Origin: Brevibacillus sp.
GTDB taxonomy: Bacteria; Bacillota; Bacilli; Brevibacillales; Brevibacillaceae
DNA: 35,223 bases
Assembly: GCA_017656235.1 (NCBI GenBank)
Contig: JACDOF010000020.1
Span: 1 to 35,223 of the forward strand
Direction: 5' to 3'
Shown here: positions 9,183 to 17,314 of the stretch, one piece after another
Layout of the letters: each line of letters opens with the position of its first letter
Numbering within the stretch: position 1 is the first letter of the stretch
Program-made: the position numbers and the translations under genes
Notes under the pieces: generated by a model
The model's input: the letters and a program-made list of their open reading frames with translations, nothing else
What the model was told of the DNA's origin: nothing
Database searches by the model: none

Positions 9183-10307
9183 TCAGGCTGCGTGGGTGTT
9201 GGCGCGACGAACAGCGGCGGCCACTGCACCGACGAATACCAGCCAGATGGCTGCCGCCGCCAGCCAGCCGAGATAAGGAATCTGTGTCAACACGTACAGA
9301 CCCAGAATGCCAATCAATTCCCGCAGCAGCGGATGAAGCGGCCATTGCAAATAATCGGCCAAGCGATGGCCGGCCCACGTGCCCACAAAGATCTTGGCTG
9401 TGAACAGCAGCAGGCCCACGACCGCCACGAGCGTGACTGCAAGCGGTATGCCGATAATGGTAACGATCAGGATGAGCGTGAGAATGGGTGCTGACAGGAG
9501 CAGCAGAGCCCCAACGCCAACGTGGACACCGATTTTTTCATCCAGTTCCTGACGGATGCCAAGGAGTGCTTGCGGCAGCAGGTACCGAACGGCGAGCCAC
9601 AGGACCAATGTGCTGATCAGCGACATGGCGACGGACAGGAACGGGAAGGAGGGGCCCTCATCCGGATCAGGTTCGATTGGGGTGTACAACACTTCTCCCT
9701 CGATCTTGGCGCCGGGAGCAATAATTGCTTCATGGTGGCTGCTGTAGCGGACATCGCCGCCGATCTGGGCCGTCTGTTCAATTTGCAGACTGCCTACTTG
9801 AAGCATCGATAGTCCACGGCCCACCTCGCCGGTTATCCGCATCTCGGCAACGAATCCGTTTGCCTCCCCACCGGTCCGTCCGAAGAGGTCGGCCGTGTCG
9901 ACAAAGGCGAGAATATTCCGCCCCACCTCGCCGGTTTCAGCCAGCAGCAGGTGTTGGGTAAAGGCAGTGATGTTCCGCGAGACGCGGCCATCCACGACAA
10001 GGCGCTGGGTAAACGCCCGGATGTCTCCGTCCACCTCGCCGCGAATGGCCGTATCGGCGGAAAACGTGATCAGATCCCCGGTCACTTTTCCGCTGATCTG
10101 CACCGTCTTTGCAAACGAGTAAACATCGCCTTCAACTGTTCCCTCAATGACAACGTTGCGGCCGCTGACAAACAGGTCCCCGACATGTGTTTCCCCTTTT
10201 TCCAGCCGATACGTATCTTGAGAAAACACACCGCTTGCCAGGCAGGCATTCCCCCATCCTGCCAACAGCACAACCATAAGCAGCAGGACTTTTACGGGCA
10301 TTTTCAT
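9183..10307 (-). CDS. Membrane-anchored bactofilin-like (polymer-forming) protein
   Basis: A 374-residue protein. Residues 1-25 form a signal peptide (MKMPVKVLLLMVVLLAGW, ending ACLASG). Residues 30-205 are short glycine/valine-rich beta repeats (VIEGTVEGDVYSF, VQISGKVTGDLITF, IRGEVDGDIRAF) typical of the right-handed beta-helix of polymer-forming cytoskeletal proteins. After an acidic linker there are several membrane helices: about 220-245, 258-305 and 335-367. The beta domain would therefore lie outside the cytoplasm, unlike classical bactofilins. It starts 3 bp after the anti-sigma stop and is the last gene of that operon, so it may be part of the sensing or envelope-response output. Confidence 0.85.
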   Translation of the reverse strand: MKMPVKVLLLMVVLLAGWGNACLASGVFSQDTYRLEKGETHVGDLFVSGRNVVIEGTVEGDVYSFAKTVQISGKVTGDLITFSADTAIRGEVDGDIRAFTQRLVVDGRVSRNITAFTQHLLLAETGEVGRNILAFVDTADLFGRTGGEANGFVAEMRITGEVGRGLSMLQVGSLQIEQTAQIGGDVRYSSHHEAIIAPGAKIEGEVLYTPIEPDPDEGPSFPFLSVAMSLISTLVLWLAVRYLLPQALLGIRQELDEKIGVHVGVGALLLLSAPILTLILIVTIIGIPLAVTLVAVVGLLLFTAKIFVGTWAGHRLADYLQWPLHPLLRELIGILGLYVLTQIPYLGWLAAAAIWLVFVGAVAAAVRRANTHAA

Positions 10308-10310
10308 ACG

Positions 10311-10859
10311 TTACTTCCTCCCTTCGGATGCGATCTCCCAATGAGCAGACTGACGGTTGGCACTGGTCACGATAACGGCCGCGATGAGAGCAAGAGATAG
10401 GATGGAGAACAGGTAGCCGACCACGAGCGCATTTTCCCAGAGAACCACAGCATTATCCAGCAGCCAAAACGGAGGGAACCACAGCAGATAGGGTCTGATA
10501 ATTGGCCACAAGATGTCAATCCATAGGCTGAGCCAGCTGCCAATCCACATGGAACCCAAGAGAAGGAGAGGGAGCAGAATCAGAGCCGACTTGACCAGTG
10601 CGGCCGGATATTTCAGACGGATTCGGTGCAGCATGCCAATCGTGTGGATTTGTTCCAGGACCGACGGGTACAAGGAGGGCGGTGACGCGGAGGAGTGATG
10701 GAAAGATTGTTTAAAAAATACGCGGTCTTCCATCCAGAGTTCGCAGGACTGCCTGCACTTCTGACATTGCTGGAGATGAGCCTCAACTTCTTTCGACTCC
10801 TGATCAGACAGCTCACCATCCGTATACATCATCATGGTCAAATCATCAATATGGGACAT
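10311..10859 (-). CDS. Zinc-binding anti-sigma factor, membrane-bound
   Basis: A 182-residue protein. The N terminus has the ZAS (zf-HC2) signature H28-x3-C32-x2-C35 in AHLQQCQKC, which binds zinc and the cognate ECF sigma factor. Hydrophobic segments at about 86-108 and 145-168, with a tryptophan-rich stretch between, place it in the membrane. Its start overlaps the sigma gene end by 14 nt, which implies translational coupling and balanced synthesis. It should hold the ECF factor inactive until an envelope signal; the signal is unknown. Confidence 0.9.
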   Translation of the reverse strand: MSHIDDLTMMMYTDGELSDQESKEVEAHLQQCQKCRQSCELWMEDRVFFKQSFHHSSASPPSLYPSVLEQIHTIGMLHRIRLKYPAALVKSALILLPLLLLGSMWIGSWLSLWIDILWPIIRPYLLWFPPFWLLDNAVVLWENALVVGYLFSILSLALIAAVIVTSANRQSAHWEIASEGRK

Positions 10860-11463
10860 CGACGGCCCTCCTTTTTCCGGTGTGGTGTTGCAGCATTTCT
10901 TTTAACTGTTTGCGCGCCCGAAACAACTTGGTTCCGACGGTGTTTTTGCTCATACCCACGATACTGCCAATCTCTTCGTAGCTTAGCTCTTCGCTGAAGC
11001 GAAGGGTGACGATCAAGCGATCCGTTTCATCCAGACAGGAAAGCAGTTCATGAAAATGGTTTTGAAACTCTTTCTGCAAAAACAAGGCCTCCGGTGTATC
11101 CTGTTCGATCGAACTTCCCCTGTGCAGCTGCACGTGGAGCTGTTCGTCTTCCATCGCAACTTCTCTCTTTTTGCGCAGATAGTCAATACAGGTGTTGGAG
11201 ACAAGCCGGTAGAGCCAGGAATGGAAGGGGAGGGATTGGTTGTATTTGTGCAGATTCTGCGCGACTTTTAACCAGATTTCGTTGTAAACATCCTGGGTGT
11301 CGTGATAGGAGTAGACCATTTTTTGCACCATACGCATCACCCGGCTTCCAAACAAGTCGATCAGAGCATGAAAGCCGTCGCTGTCGCCTTGCAAAAACCG
11401 CCGGATACAGGCAAGCGCTTGCTTGTTTATTTCGTAAATATCGTCCTGCTGGTGCGGATTCAT
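10846..11463 (-). CDS. ECF-type RNA polymerase sigma factor
   Basis: A 205-residue sigma-70 family protein with only regions 2 and 4. Region 2 is at about 30-98 (FHSWLYRLVSNTCIDYLRKKR at its end). Region 4 is at about 140-190, with the helix-turn-helix segment LSYEEIGSIVGMSKNTVGTKLFRAR. AAGGGGGG precedes the ATG. Upstream is a TGAAAT-17-CGTA promoter of ECF type, suggesting that it activates its own operon. The operon continues with the anti-sigma factor and bactofilin-like protein. I cannot match it to a named sigma factor. Confidence 0.94.
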   Translation of the reverse strand: MNPHQQDDIYEINKQALACIRRFLQGDSDGFHALIDLFGSRVMRMVQKMVYSYHDTQDVYNEIWLKVAQNLHKYNQSLPFHSWLYRLVSNTCIDYLRKKREVAMEDEQLHVQLHRGSSIEQDTPEALFLQKEFQNHFHELLSCLDETDRLIVTLRFSEELSYEEIGSIVGMSKNTVGTKLFRARKQLKEMLQHHTGKRRAVDVPY

Positions 11464-11490
11464 GCATGGTCCCCCCTTCCCACTCTTAAG

Positions 11491-11517
11491 TACGGTTAAA
11501 CCACGTACAGAATTTCA
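11491..11517 (-). promoter_or_regulatory. ECF-type promoter (probable autoregulation)
   Basis: On the minus strand, TGAAAT (complement of 11512-11517), a 17-bp spacer and CGTA (complement of 11491-11494). This is close to the SigW-class consensus (TGAAAC, 16-17 bp, CGTA). It ends 28 bp before the sigma gene start. Confidence 0.65.
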
Positions 11518-11535
11518 CCTTTTTTCTTTCTGGCA

Positions 11536-11772
11536 TCATCCATGGTGTGTCTCTTCAGCCGCGTCGTCTTCCGCTTCCGTCAATTCTACCGCAACTTTTA
11601 GCCTGGCAAGCATTTTTCGTCCCTTGATAATCGTATAGTCGGTAATATGCTGGCTTTTTAGTTCGTTTAAGGCTTCCGCCAACGCCTGCTCGTCGGTATA
11701 TGGCTGGATGGTGAGCAGACACTCGTCGTCGCTTGCTTCTTGATAAATCAGGTAGTAGCTGTCAGCTGACAC
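11536..11772 (-). CDS. Hypothetical protein, 78 aa
   Basis: A 78-residue acidic soluble protein of no family that I recognise. The GTG start at 11772 is chosen because GGAAGGAAGGA lies just upstream; the longer open frame to 11880 has no site and runs through a cluster of DnaA-box-like sequences. The predicted fold alternates strands and helices (SYYLIYQEA, CLLTIQPY, a helix to about 45, then a basic strand IIKGRKMLARLKVAVEL) and ends in an acidic tail. It is transcribed toward the ECF gene with no clear terminator between. Confidence 0.6.
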   Translation of the reverse strand: MSADSYYLIYQEASDDECLLTIQPYTDEQALAEALNELKSQHITDYTIIKGRKMLARLKVAVELTEAEDDAAEETHHG

Positions 11773-11809
11773 GAATATCCTTCCTTCCGAAGTATAGTTA
11801 CCCACAATT

Positions 11810-11946
11810 TTATCAACAGCTTGTGCACAAAAACATCTGTTCGCTGGATGAATCAGGCCGGACTGCTGCCGCCTTTCCACAGATGCGGGGAAACATGTGC
11901 CATATGGCTGATAAAGTTGTTGACAATATCCACAAAGTTATTCACA
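11810..11946. promoter_or_regulatory. Cluster of DnaA-box-like sequences
   Basis: Against TTWTNCACA there is one exact match, TTATTCACA (11938-11946). Four have one mismatch: TTATCAACA (11810-11818), TTGTGCACA (11821-11829), CTTTCCACA (11873-11881) and ATATCCACA (11926-11934). All five are in the same orientation within 137 bp. They occupy the region between the divergent 78-residue and 54-residue genes. Confidence 0.5.
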
Positions 11947-12040
11947 GTTTGTCCATAAGCGGCTGGCTGCTTGGGGACAAGTCTTCAGTTATTTTCTCTC
12001 GATCGCCTCATATACATGTGGCAAAAGGGGGGATCGGAGA

Positions 12041-12205
12041 ATGGCAGCTGTTCCGGGGATTCTGATCTTGTTGATCCTGGTGGCGGTGGTCATTTACGCT
12101 ACCGCACGGCTGGTGATGGAGGATACGACCAGCTACGACATGCAGTTTCTGTGGGATCGGTACGACATTACACGGGAGGATATCAGAAAGCAGAGACAGG
12201 CATAA
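12041..12205 (+). CDS. Small single-span membrane protein, 54 aa
   Basis: The ATG at 12041 follows a GGGGGATCGGAG-type site. The 54-residue product has one N-terminal hydrophobic helix (about 4-22, rich in Leu, Ile and Val) and then a charged C-terminal tail with acidic and basic residues ending RKQRQA. No family is recognised. It is divergent from the 78-residue gene across the DnaA-box cluster and convergent with the nitroreductase gene. The start context and clean transmembrane-plus-tail pattern support it, but the short length leaves doubt. Confidence 0.55.
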   Translation: MAAVPGILILLILVAVVIYATARLVMEDTTSYDMQFLWDRYDITREDIRKQRQA

Positions 12206-12230
12206 ACAAAGAACGGATTGTTTCTGGAAA

Positions 12231-12261
12231 CAAAAAAACCGTCAGGGAGAACCCGACGGTT
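12231..12261 (-). terminator. Terminator of the nitroreductase gene
   Basis: AACCGTC (12237-12243) pairs with GACGGTT (12255-12261), with an inner GGG/CCC and a one-base bulge. On the minus strand it is followed by a run of seven T (complement of 12232-12238). Confidence 0.8.
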
Positions 12262-12320
12262 CAGAATACAGGCAAAGGGACGCGAACACGAGTGGGTGTC
12301 CGTTGAGAACCCGGTTAAGG

Positions 12321-12953
12321 TCAGAAGCGGTTCCAGACGATCACCTGTTCAACGGGGAACCGGCTGCTGGGACGGGCCGGTTGGGCCGCTTTGCCCACTG
12401 CAATCAGCATGACGGGCAGATAGCGTTCGGGTATGGAAAAGGTTTCGATAAGCTGCTGTGGATCGAAACCGCCCATTGGACAGGTGGCGTATCCCATTGC
12501 CTGGGCCGCCAGCATGAGCTGCATGGCCGCGAGCGATGCATTGCGAATCGCCTCATCGCGCGGGGCGTTCGGAATGGTGGAATAGGTTTGTTCAATTTGT
12601 TCGACCAGCCGCTTCTTCACATCTTCCGTCATAACCCCTGCCTCTACGGCCGGTGTATAGACGGCCTCCGCATTCTTGTTCGCCTGCAGATCGCCGAGTA
12701 CGGCGATGACGGCTGCAGCATCCACCACTTGTCTTTGTCCGTAGGCAATCGGCAGAAGTTTTTCCTTGGCCGTCTGCTCATGGATCACTAGAAACTTCCA
12801 ATGCTGCAGATTCCACGACGATGGGGCGCTGTTGGCCACTTCAATCAGCTGCTTGATTTCTTGCTCGGACAGTGAAAATGAAGGGTCAAACTGTTTTACG
12901 GCGCCTCTCTCTTTAACGACGGTGAAGAAATCACGTGGGGAGACTTTTTGCAT
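12321..12953 (-). CDS. NAD(P)H nitroreductase family protein
   Basis: A 210-residue FMN-dependent oxidoreductase of the nitroreductase family, similar in length and layout to B. subtilis YodC. The N-terminal FMN phosphate region is the RGAVKQFDPSF segment, and the SAPSSWNLQHWKF segment (about 44-56) is the typical FMN/NAD(P)H-binding stretch. ATCPMGGFDPQQL near 155-167 is also typical. The start at 12953 is chosen because GGAGGG precedes this ATG at 7 nt; an upstream in-frame ATG (12977) has none. The physiological substrate cannot be told from sequence. Confidence 0.9.
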   Translation of the reverse strand: MQKVSPRDFFTVVKERGAVKQFDPSFSLSEQEIKQLIEVANSAPSSWNLQHWKFLVIHEQTAKEKLLPIAYGQRQVVDAAAVIAVLGDLQANKNAEAVYTPAVEAGVMTEDVKKRLVEQIEQTYSTIPNAPRDEAIRNASLAAMQLMLAAQAMGYATCPMGGFDPQQLIETFSIPERYLPVMLIAVGKAAQPARPSSRFPVEQVIVWNRF

Positions 12954-13064
12954 CTGGCTTCCCTCCATGTACGACATTGGCTTGATTTAGTTTACCTAGG
13001 GTCAGGTGGGTTTACGACGGTCGGTCAGCAGAAGTTTCTGGATGCCGTATTCGATGTAGATTCC

Positions 13065-13355
13065 CTATCGTTCCGTGCGCAGCCGGGCGTCCAGGATAAA
13101 CGGGCCGAATGGCACGATGGAGGCGATTACGGCACCCAATACCCGCAATACCGGCCAGCGGTGCATCAAGGTCACGTGAGCTACGGCAATGAGGTAGAGG
13201 ACAAAGAAGATGCCATGCAGCCAGCCGAGGATGGTCACTGCTTCCGGCAAGCCGGCATAGTATTTGAGCGGCATGGCAATACCCAACAGCAGGAGAAACG
13301 AGATACCCTCTATGTAGCCGATTGTCCGCAGACGTCCGAGAGGGGTTTTCATCAT
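13065..13355 (-). CDS. DUF3817 integral membrane protein
   Basis: A 96-residue membrane protein with three hydrophobic helices (about 14-33, 40-64 and 70-90). The segments RTIGYIEGISFLLLLGIAMPLKY and ILGWLHGIFFVLYLI are typical of DUF3817 (YdzA-like) proteins. AGGAGGTG precedes the chosen ATG at 13355. Function is unknown in the family. It lies upstream of the nitroreductase on the same strand with a 111-bp gap, so cotranscription is possible. Confidence 0.85.
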   Translation of the reverse strand: MMKTPLGRLRTIGYIEGISFLLLLGIAMPLKYYAGLPEAVTILGWLHGIFFVLYLIAVAHVTLMHRWPVLRVLGAVIASIVPFGPFILDARLRTER

Positions 13356-13449
13356 GTAAACACCTCCTGGTAAATGAACACCCACCGTCTATTGTAGCTG
13401 CTGGAACGGCGCTTGGAAACAGAAAAAAGAGCGGACAACAGGTCCGGTC

Positions 13450-13521
13450 TCAGCGAGTAAACCAAGTGTCCCGAAGGTGCAAAAAGTCCTGCTCGCGCTG
13501 TTGCCTGGCCAGCAAAGATGC
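13450..13521. repeat. Interspersed repeat, copy 2
   Basis: The second copy of the repeat at 571-641, in the same orientation, 12.9 kb away. It lies in a 485-bp stretch without a convincing gene (13356-13841), as copy 1 does. That stretch otherwise holds only a short hydrophobic open frame on the minus strand (13626-13715) without a usable start. Confidence 0.7.
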
Positions 13522-13841
13522 CCGACTGACCGCTACAAACCGATCCGCGAGTACACGCATGTTGCGCGGGTCCCTACCGGTTCATACCGCCATTTCGCTG
13601 GGTTGACCGGAGGCTCGGGCTCTTTCTAGACATGTACAATGAAGTTGATAATCCCTACAGCGATCAGGAAAAGCATGAAAAGCAAGAATCCGACGAGTAG
13701 AAACTTAAACAGTCTCTACATTTTCTTCCCTATTCCTTTCAACCGTGGAATCGCATCCATCCGGCCGAGAACGCCGTCGAGTGCCGCCAGATGCCGTCGT
13801 GGGGGCCGTCAGTTCTGTTACCGATGGCGTCAACGCCAACG

Positions 13842-13869
13842 AAAAAGCCTCCTTTTCACAAGGAGGTTT
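13842..13869 (-). terminator. Terminator of tRNA-Arg
   Basis: AAGCCTCCTT (13845-13854) pairs with AAGGAGGTTT (13860-13869) with a 5-nt loop. On the minus strand the stem ends in a run of T. Confidence 0.8.
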
Positions 13870-13908
13870 GCAATCATTACAACGGACCAAATCAACGTTT
13901 TTTAACGA

Positions 13909-13987
13909 TGGTGCGTCCGGAGGGACTCGAACCCCCGCAAGACGCGGCTCCGGAGGCCGCCGCTCTATCCAACTGAGCTACGGACGC
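13909..13987 (-). tRNA. tRNA-Arg (CCG)
   Basis: Cloverleaf with encoded CCA on the minus strand. The acceptor stem is GCGTCCG/CGGACGC, and the anticodon loop CTCCGGA gives anticodon CCG. The T-arm is GGGGG-TTCGAGT-CCCTC. The region between anticodon and T stems is 7 nt, making 79 nt in all, slightly long. A solitary gene with its own terminator. Confidence 0.95.
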
Positions 13988-14170
13988 GCAAACTAACTGC
14001 CATCCCATTATACTGGAATTGCTTAAAAAAAAGCAAGAGAAGATCAACCCAGTTTGTCCAATAATTGAAGAGACAATCATTTCTGAGGATTGGCAGGAAA
14101 ATTGCATAAATGACGCGAATAGGATGAAGAAAGAGAAAGGAACGCGTTTGCTTAAGGGGGGCGGAACCGG

Positions 14171-15550
14171 ATGAACATGAGTTTTGGACTCTTCCAGGAA
14201 CAGACGTTAAAACTGGTCATGACGCCCGAACTGCGGCAGGCCATTACCATTCTCCAGTATTCCGCGCTTGACCTGATGTCGTATTTGCAGGAACAGGCGG
14301 CGGAAAACCCGGTAATTGAGCTGCCGGAAATCGACACAGCGGTTGAGACAGCGAGGGAAGCCAAGCCAACACCGGAAATTGATTGGAAAGAACTGATCAG
14401 CAGCCGGGCAGCCGGTGATTATTCATTAACAAAAAATGAAAGCACTTACAATCCGCTTGATTACGTACACGCTCCCACCTCCAACTTGTACCAGCACTTG
14501 CAGGAACAGTTGGGCTACTTGAAGGGACTGACCGCAGTCCAGCGAAAAATTGCTTTGTATCTGATCGGCAATCTTGACGATAAGGGATACCTGGAGATTA
14601 CGACAGAAGAGGCCAGTCGGCAGTTGGGCGTTCATGTCCAGGAAGTGGAGGACGTTTTGGCGGTGATTCAGCACTTTGATCCGGTGGGGGTGGCGGCACG
14701 CAATCTGGAAGAATGTCTGCTGCTGCAGCTTCGCCATGCCGGGCTCGACGATGACAATACCGTGCGAGTCGTGACCCACCACCTGGACGATTTGGCCCAC
14801 AATCGCTTTTCCAGGATCGCGGAAAAACTGAAGATAGGGATTGCGGATGTGCAGCGGATCGCCGATCTGGTGCGTTCGCTTAATCCACGCCCCGGTCTTG
14901 CGTACCAGCAGGCAGAGACGCGTTATGTCATCCCCGACGTGACCGTGGAGAAAGTGGAAGGGGAGTATGTGGTGCTGGTCAATGAATCATCGGCGCCGCG
15001 GCTGACGATCAGCCGATTCTACGAAAACATGCTGAAGCAGGCCAACAGCGAGACGGAGGCGCGTCAGTTCATCCAGGAGAAGCTGAACGCGGCGATTTGG
15101 CTGGCCAAGAGCATCGAACAGCGGCGGCTGACCCTGCTGCGGGTAACCCAGGCGATTGTTGAAAAGCAGATCGAGTTTTTCGAGCACGGTGTCCATTATC
15201 TAAAGCCGATGACACAGAAAGAGATAGCGGAGCGGGTGGATCTGCACGAGTCGACGGTAAGCCGGGCGACCAGCAACAAGTATGTGCAAACGCCGCGGGG
15301 CGTGTTTGAACTGAAGTACTTCTTTACGTCAGCTCTGTCGACCGCAAATGGGGATGCGGCTTCGTCGGAAAGTGTGAAGCGGCGGATCAAGGCGCTGATT
15401 GAGGCAGAAGATCGGTTCCGTCCGCTGTCCGACCAAAAGCTGACCGAGCTGCTGGAAAAAGAGGGAATCGAAATATCGCGCCGCACGGTGGCCAAGTACC
15501 GGGAGGAGATGATGATTCCCTCCTCAGCCAAGCGGAAGCGGTATACCTGA
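14171..15550 (+). CDS. rpoN: RNA polymerase sigma-54 factor
   Basis: A 459-residue sigma-54 (SigL in Bacillus). The N-terminal activator-interacting region is glutamine/leucine-rich (FQEQTLKLVMTPELRQAI). The core-binding domain is in the middle. The C-terminal DNA-binding part ends with the RpoN box SRRTVAKYRE at about 436-445, which reads the -24 element. AAGGGGGG (14154-14161) precedes the ATG; a second ATG six bases later is also possible. It is followed by a glutaredoxin-like gene and a sigma-54 activator, and a perfect -24/-12 promoter lies 2 kb downstream, so factor, activator and target are all in one locus. Confidence 0.97.
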   Translation: MNMSFGLFQEQTLKLVMTPELRQAITILQYSALDLMSYLQEQAAENPVIELPEIDTAVETAREAKPTPEIDWKELISSRAAGDYSLTKNESTYNPLDYVHAPTSNLYQHLQEQLGYLKGLTAVQRKIALYLIGNLDDKGYLEITTEEASRQLGVHVQEVEDVLAVIQHFDPVGVAARNLEECLLLQLRHAGLDDDNTVRVVTHHLDDLAHNRFSRIAEKLKIGIADVQRIADLVRSLNPRPGLAYQQAETRYVIPDVTVEKVEGEYVVLVNESSAPRLTISRFYENMLKQANSETEARQFIQEKLNAAIWLAKSIEQRRLTLLRVTQAIVEKQIEFFEHGVHYLKPMTQKEIAERVDLHESTVSRATSNKYVQTPRGVFELKYFFTSALSTANGDAASSESVKRRIKALIEAEDRFRPLSDQKLTELLEKEGIEISRRTVAKYREEMMIPSSAKRKRYT

Positions 15551-15616
15551 TGGGAAACGCTTGCCCAACAACGTGGCACACCCGTGTACAATCATGACCA
15601 TGAAAGAGGTAGCAGC

Positions 15617-15901
15617 ATGACACTTCCAAAAGATACGACGTTTCATATCGTGCTGTACGGCCGGCCCGGCTGTCATCTGTGTGAGGTGGTAAAGGAGCGG
15701 ATTCACGCTGCAGCCAGCGAGTTTCCGCTCGTCATCGAGGAGCGCAGTATCGTGGGCGACCCCGTACTGGAGGAGAAGTATCTGTTCACCATACCGGTGG
15801 TTGAGATTGACGGCGACGAAGTGTTTGTGTCAATCGATTCGATCATGAGTGAGGAACAGTTGAGAGAGGAACTTATGAGGAGACTTGGTGTTCGCGGATA
15901 G
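15617..15901 (+). CDS. Glutaredoxin-like thiol-disulfide protein
   Basis: A 94-residue thioredoxin-fold protein of the glutaredoxin-like (DUF836) type. The active site is GRPGCHLCE near 17-25 (a CxxC motif), and the cis-proline segment is FTIPVVEIDGDEV (about 57-69). The start at 15617 is chosen from the GAGGT site before it. It sits between rpoN and the sigma-54 activator, with the activator start 22 bp after its stop. A direct role in sigma-54 regulation is not implied by the sequence. Confidence 0.88.
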   Translation: MTLPKDTTFHIVLYGRPGCHLCEVVKERIHAAASEFPLVIEERSIVGDPVLEEKYLFTIPVVEIDGDEVFVSIDSIMSEEQLREELMRRLGVRG

Positions 15902-15922
15902 CTGAACGAAGGGAGGGGGACA

Positions 15923-17311
15923 GTGAGCCGGTCTATACACTCTTTTTCCAAAGAAAGCTCGGACGCAGGGCAGTTGGAGTGGCTGAAGGCGGTGGTTGAC
16001 AGCATCAATGACGGCATACTTGTCATTGACGGCGAGGAGATTGTTCGTTTGATCAACCCCGAGTACACACGTATTACAGGTGTAACCCCCGAACAGATCA
16101 TTGGTAAACGCCTGCGCCAGGTCCGTCCGGGGGCGCTGCTTCCGGAAACGCTGCGGGACGGAAAGGGAAGGGTTGGCATTTACCGCAAAGAGGGGAAGCA
16201 TGAGTATGTAGTCGATATGGCACCAATTGTGGTAAATGGAACCATTATCGGCGCCGTTTCTGTCTGCAAGGGGCTGACCGAGGTTCACAAGCTGACGAGA
16301 GAACTGAACAGGAGCAGAGAAAAAATCAGCCGTTTGGAACAGACGATGGACTCCCTTCATCAAGCGGCTTACCGATTTCATCAGATCGTTGGACAGGATG
16401 GCGGGCTTAAACAGGTGGTCGCGCTTGCCCGAAAAGCGGCTGAATCCGACCTGCCCGTTCTCATAACAGGAGAAAGCGGAACGGGCAAGGAGCTGTTCGC
16501 GCAAGCGATTCACAACGAGAGCGGAAGAGCGGATCGCCCCTTTGTGCCCGTGAACTGTGCGGCGATTCCATCCGACCTTTTGGAAAGTGAACTGTTTGGA
16601 TACGAAGGGGGTGCGTTTACAAACGCGAAAAAGGGGGGCAAGATGGGGTTGTTCGAAGTCGCCGATGGCGGCACCCTCTTTCTGGATGAGATAGGGGATA
16701 TGCCTCTTGATTTGCAGGCCAAACTGCTGCGGGTACTGCAGGAGCAAAAAATTCGCAGGATTGGCGATACCCATGAGCGGACGATCAATGTGCGCATTGT
16801 CGCAGCCACCAACAAGGATTTGCAGAACCTCGTCTCCAAGGGGAAATTCCGCGAAGACCTGCTGTACCGGCTGCAGGTTATCCGGCTGCATATCCCGCCC
16901 TTGCGTGAGAGACGCGATGATATCGGGCAGCTGGTTGACTGGATGATAAAAGGGACCGGCTGTCGATTGGAAGAACACACGCTTCAGTTGTTAAAGCAAT
17001 ACGATTGGCCGGGGAATGTACGAGAGTTGAGAAACACAATCGATTACGCAATCTGCATGGCAGATCATGATGAAATCTCCGTAGATAACCTGCCGCAGTG
17101 GATTGTGAAGCAGATTCCCGCGGCCGTTGAACCCGAGAAGCATGCAGCAACCCTGAAGGAAGTGCTGGAGGAAGCAGAGCGGCGTGCAATTTATGCTGCC
17201 ATCGAGCAGTATGGCTGGCACGTGGAAGGAAAAAAGAAGGCGGCGCAAGCTCTCGGGATATCGCTGGCTACGCTGTACAACAAGTTGAATCGGCTGCAGG
17301 TTGATCAGTGA
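15923..17311 (+). CDS. Sigma-54-dependent transcriptional activator, PAS-AAA+-Fis
   Basis: A 462-residue bacterial enhancer-binding protein. The PAS sensor domain is at about 20-120, followed by a short coiled segment to 150. The AAA+ domain (about 155-390) has Walker A GESGTGKE (183-190), Walker B GGTLFLDEIGDM (249-260) and an arginine-finger region near REDLLYRL. The C-terminal Fis-type helix-turn-helix (about 415-460) has KKKAAQALGISLATLYNKL. The sigma-54-contacting loop reads GAFTNA (230-235) instead of GAFTGA. GGGAGGGGG precedes the GTG start. Three inverted repeats and a sigma-54 promoter lie immediately downstream, so its target is almost surely the transporter/AtuA operon. The PAS ligand is unknown. 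Confidence 0.95.
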   Translation: MSRSIHSFSKESSDAGQLEWLKAVVDSINDGILVIDGEEIVRLINPEYTRITGVTPEQIIGKRLRQVRPGALLPETLRDGKGRVGIYRKEGKHEYVVDMAPIVVNGTIIGAVSVCKGLTEVHKLTRELNRSREKISRLEQTMDSLHQAAYRFHQIVGQDGGLKQVVALARKAAESDLPVLITGESGTGKELFAQAIHNESGRADRPFVPVNCAAIPSDLLESELFGYEGGAFTNAKKGGKMGLFEVADGGTLFLDEIGDMPLDLQAKLLRVLQEQKIRRIGDTHERTINVRIVAATNKDLQNLVSKGKFREDLLYRLQVIRLHIPPLRERRDDIGQLVDWMIKGTGCRLEEHTLQLLKQYDWPGNVRELRNTIDYAICMADHDEISVDNLPQWIVKQIPAAVEPEKHAATLKEVLEEAERRAIYAAIEQYGWHVEGKKKAAQALGISLATLYNKLNRLQVDQ

Positions 17312-17314
17312 AGA

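Noticed and set aside
11796-11811. TTGATA/TATACT promoter for the 78-residue gene on the minus strand
   Set aside because: The spacer is 14 bp, too short for a normal sigma-A promoter, and one element overlaps a DnaA-box-like site.
13626-13715. Hydrophobic 29-codon frame on the minus strand
   Set aside because: The only ATG is followed directly by a stop codon, no alternative start with a ribosome binding site is present, and the region is simply pyrimidine-rich.
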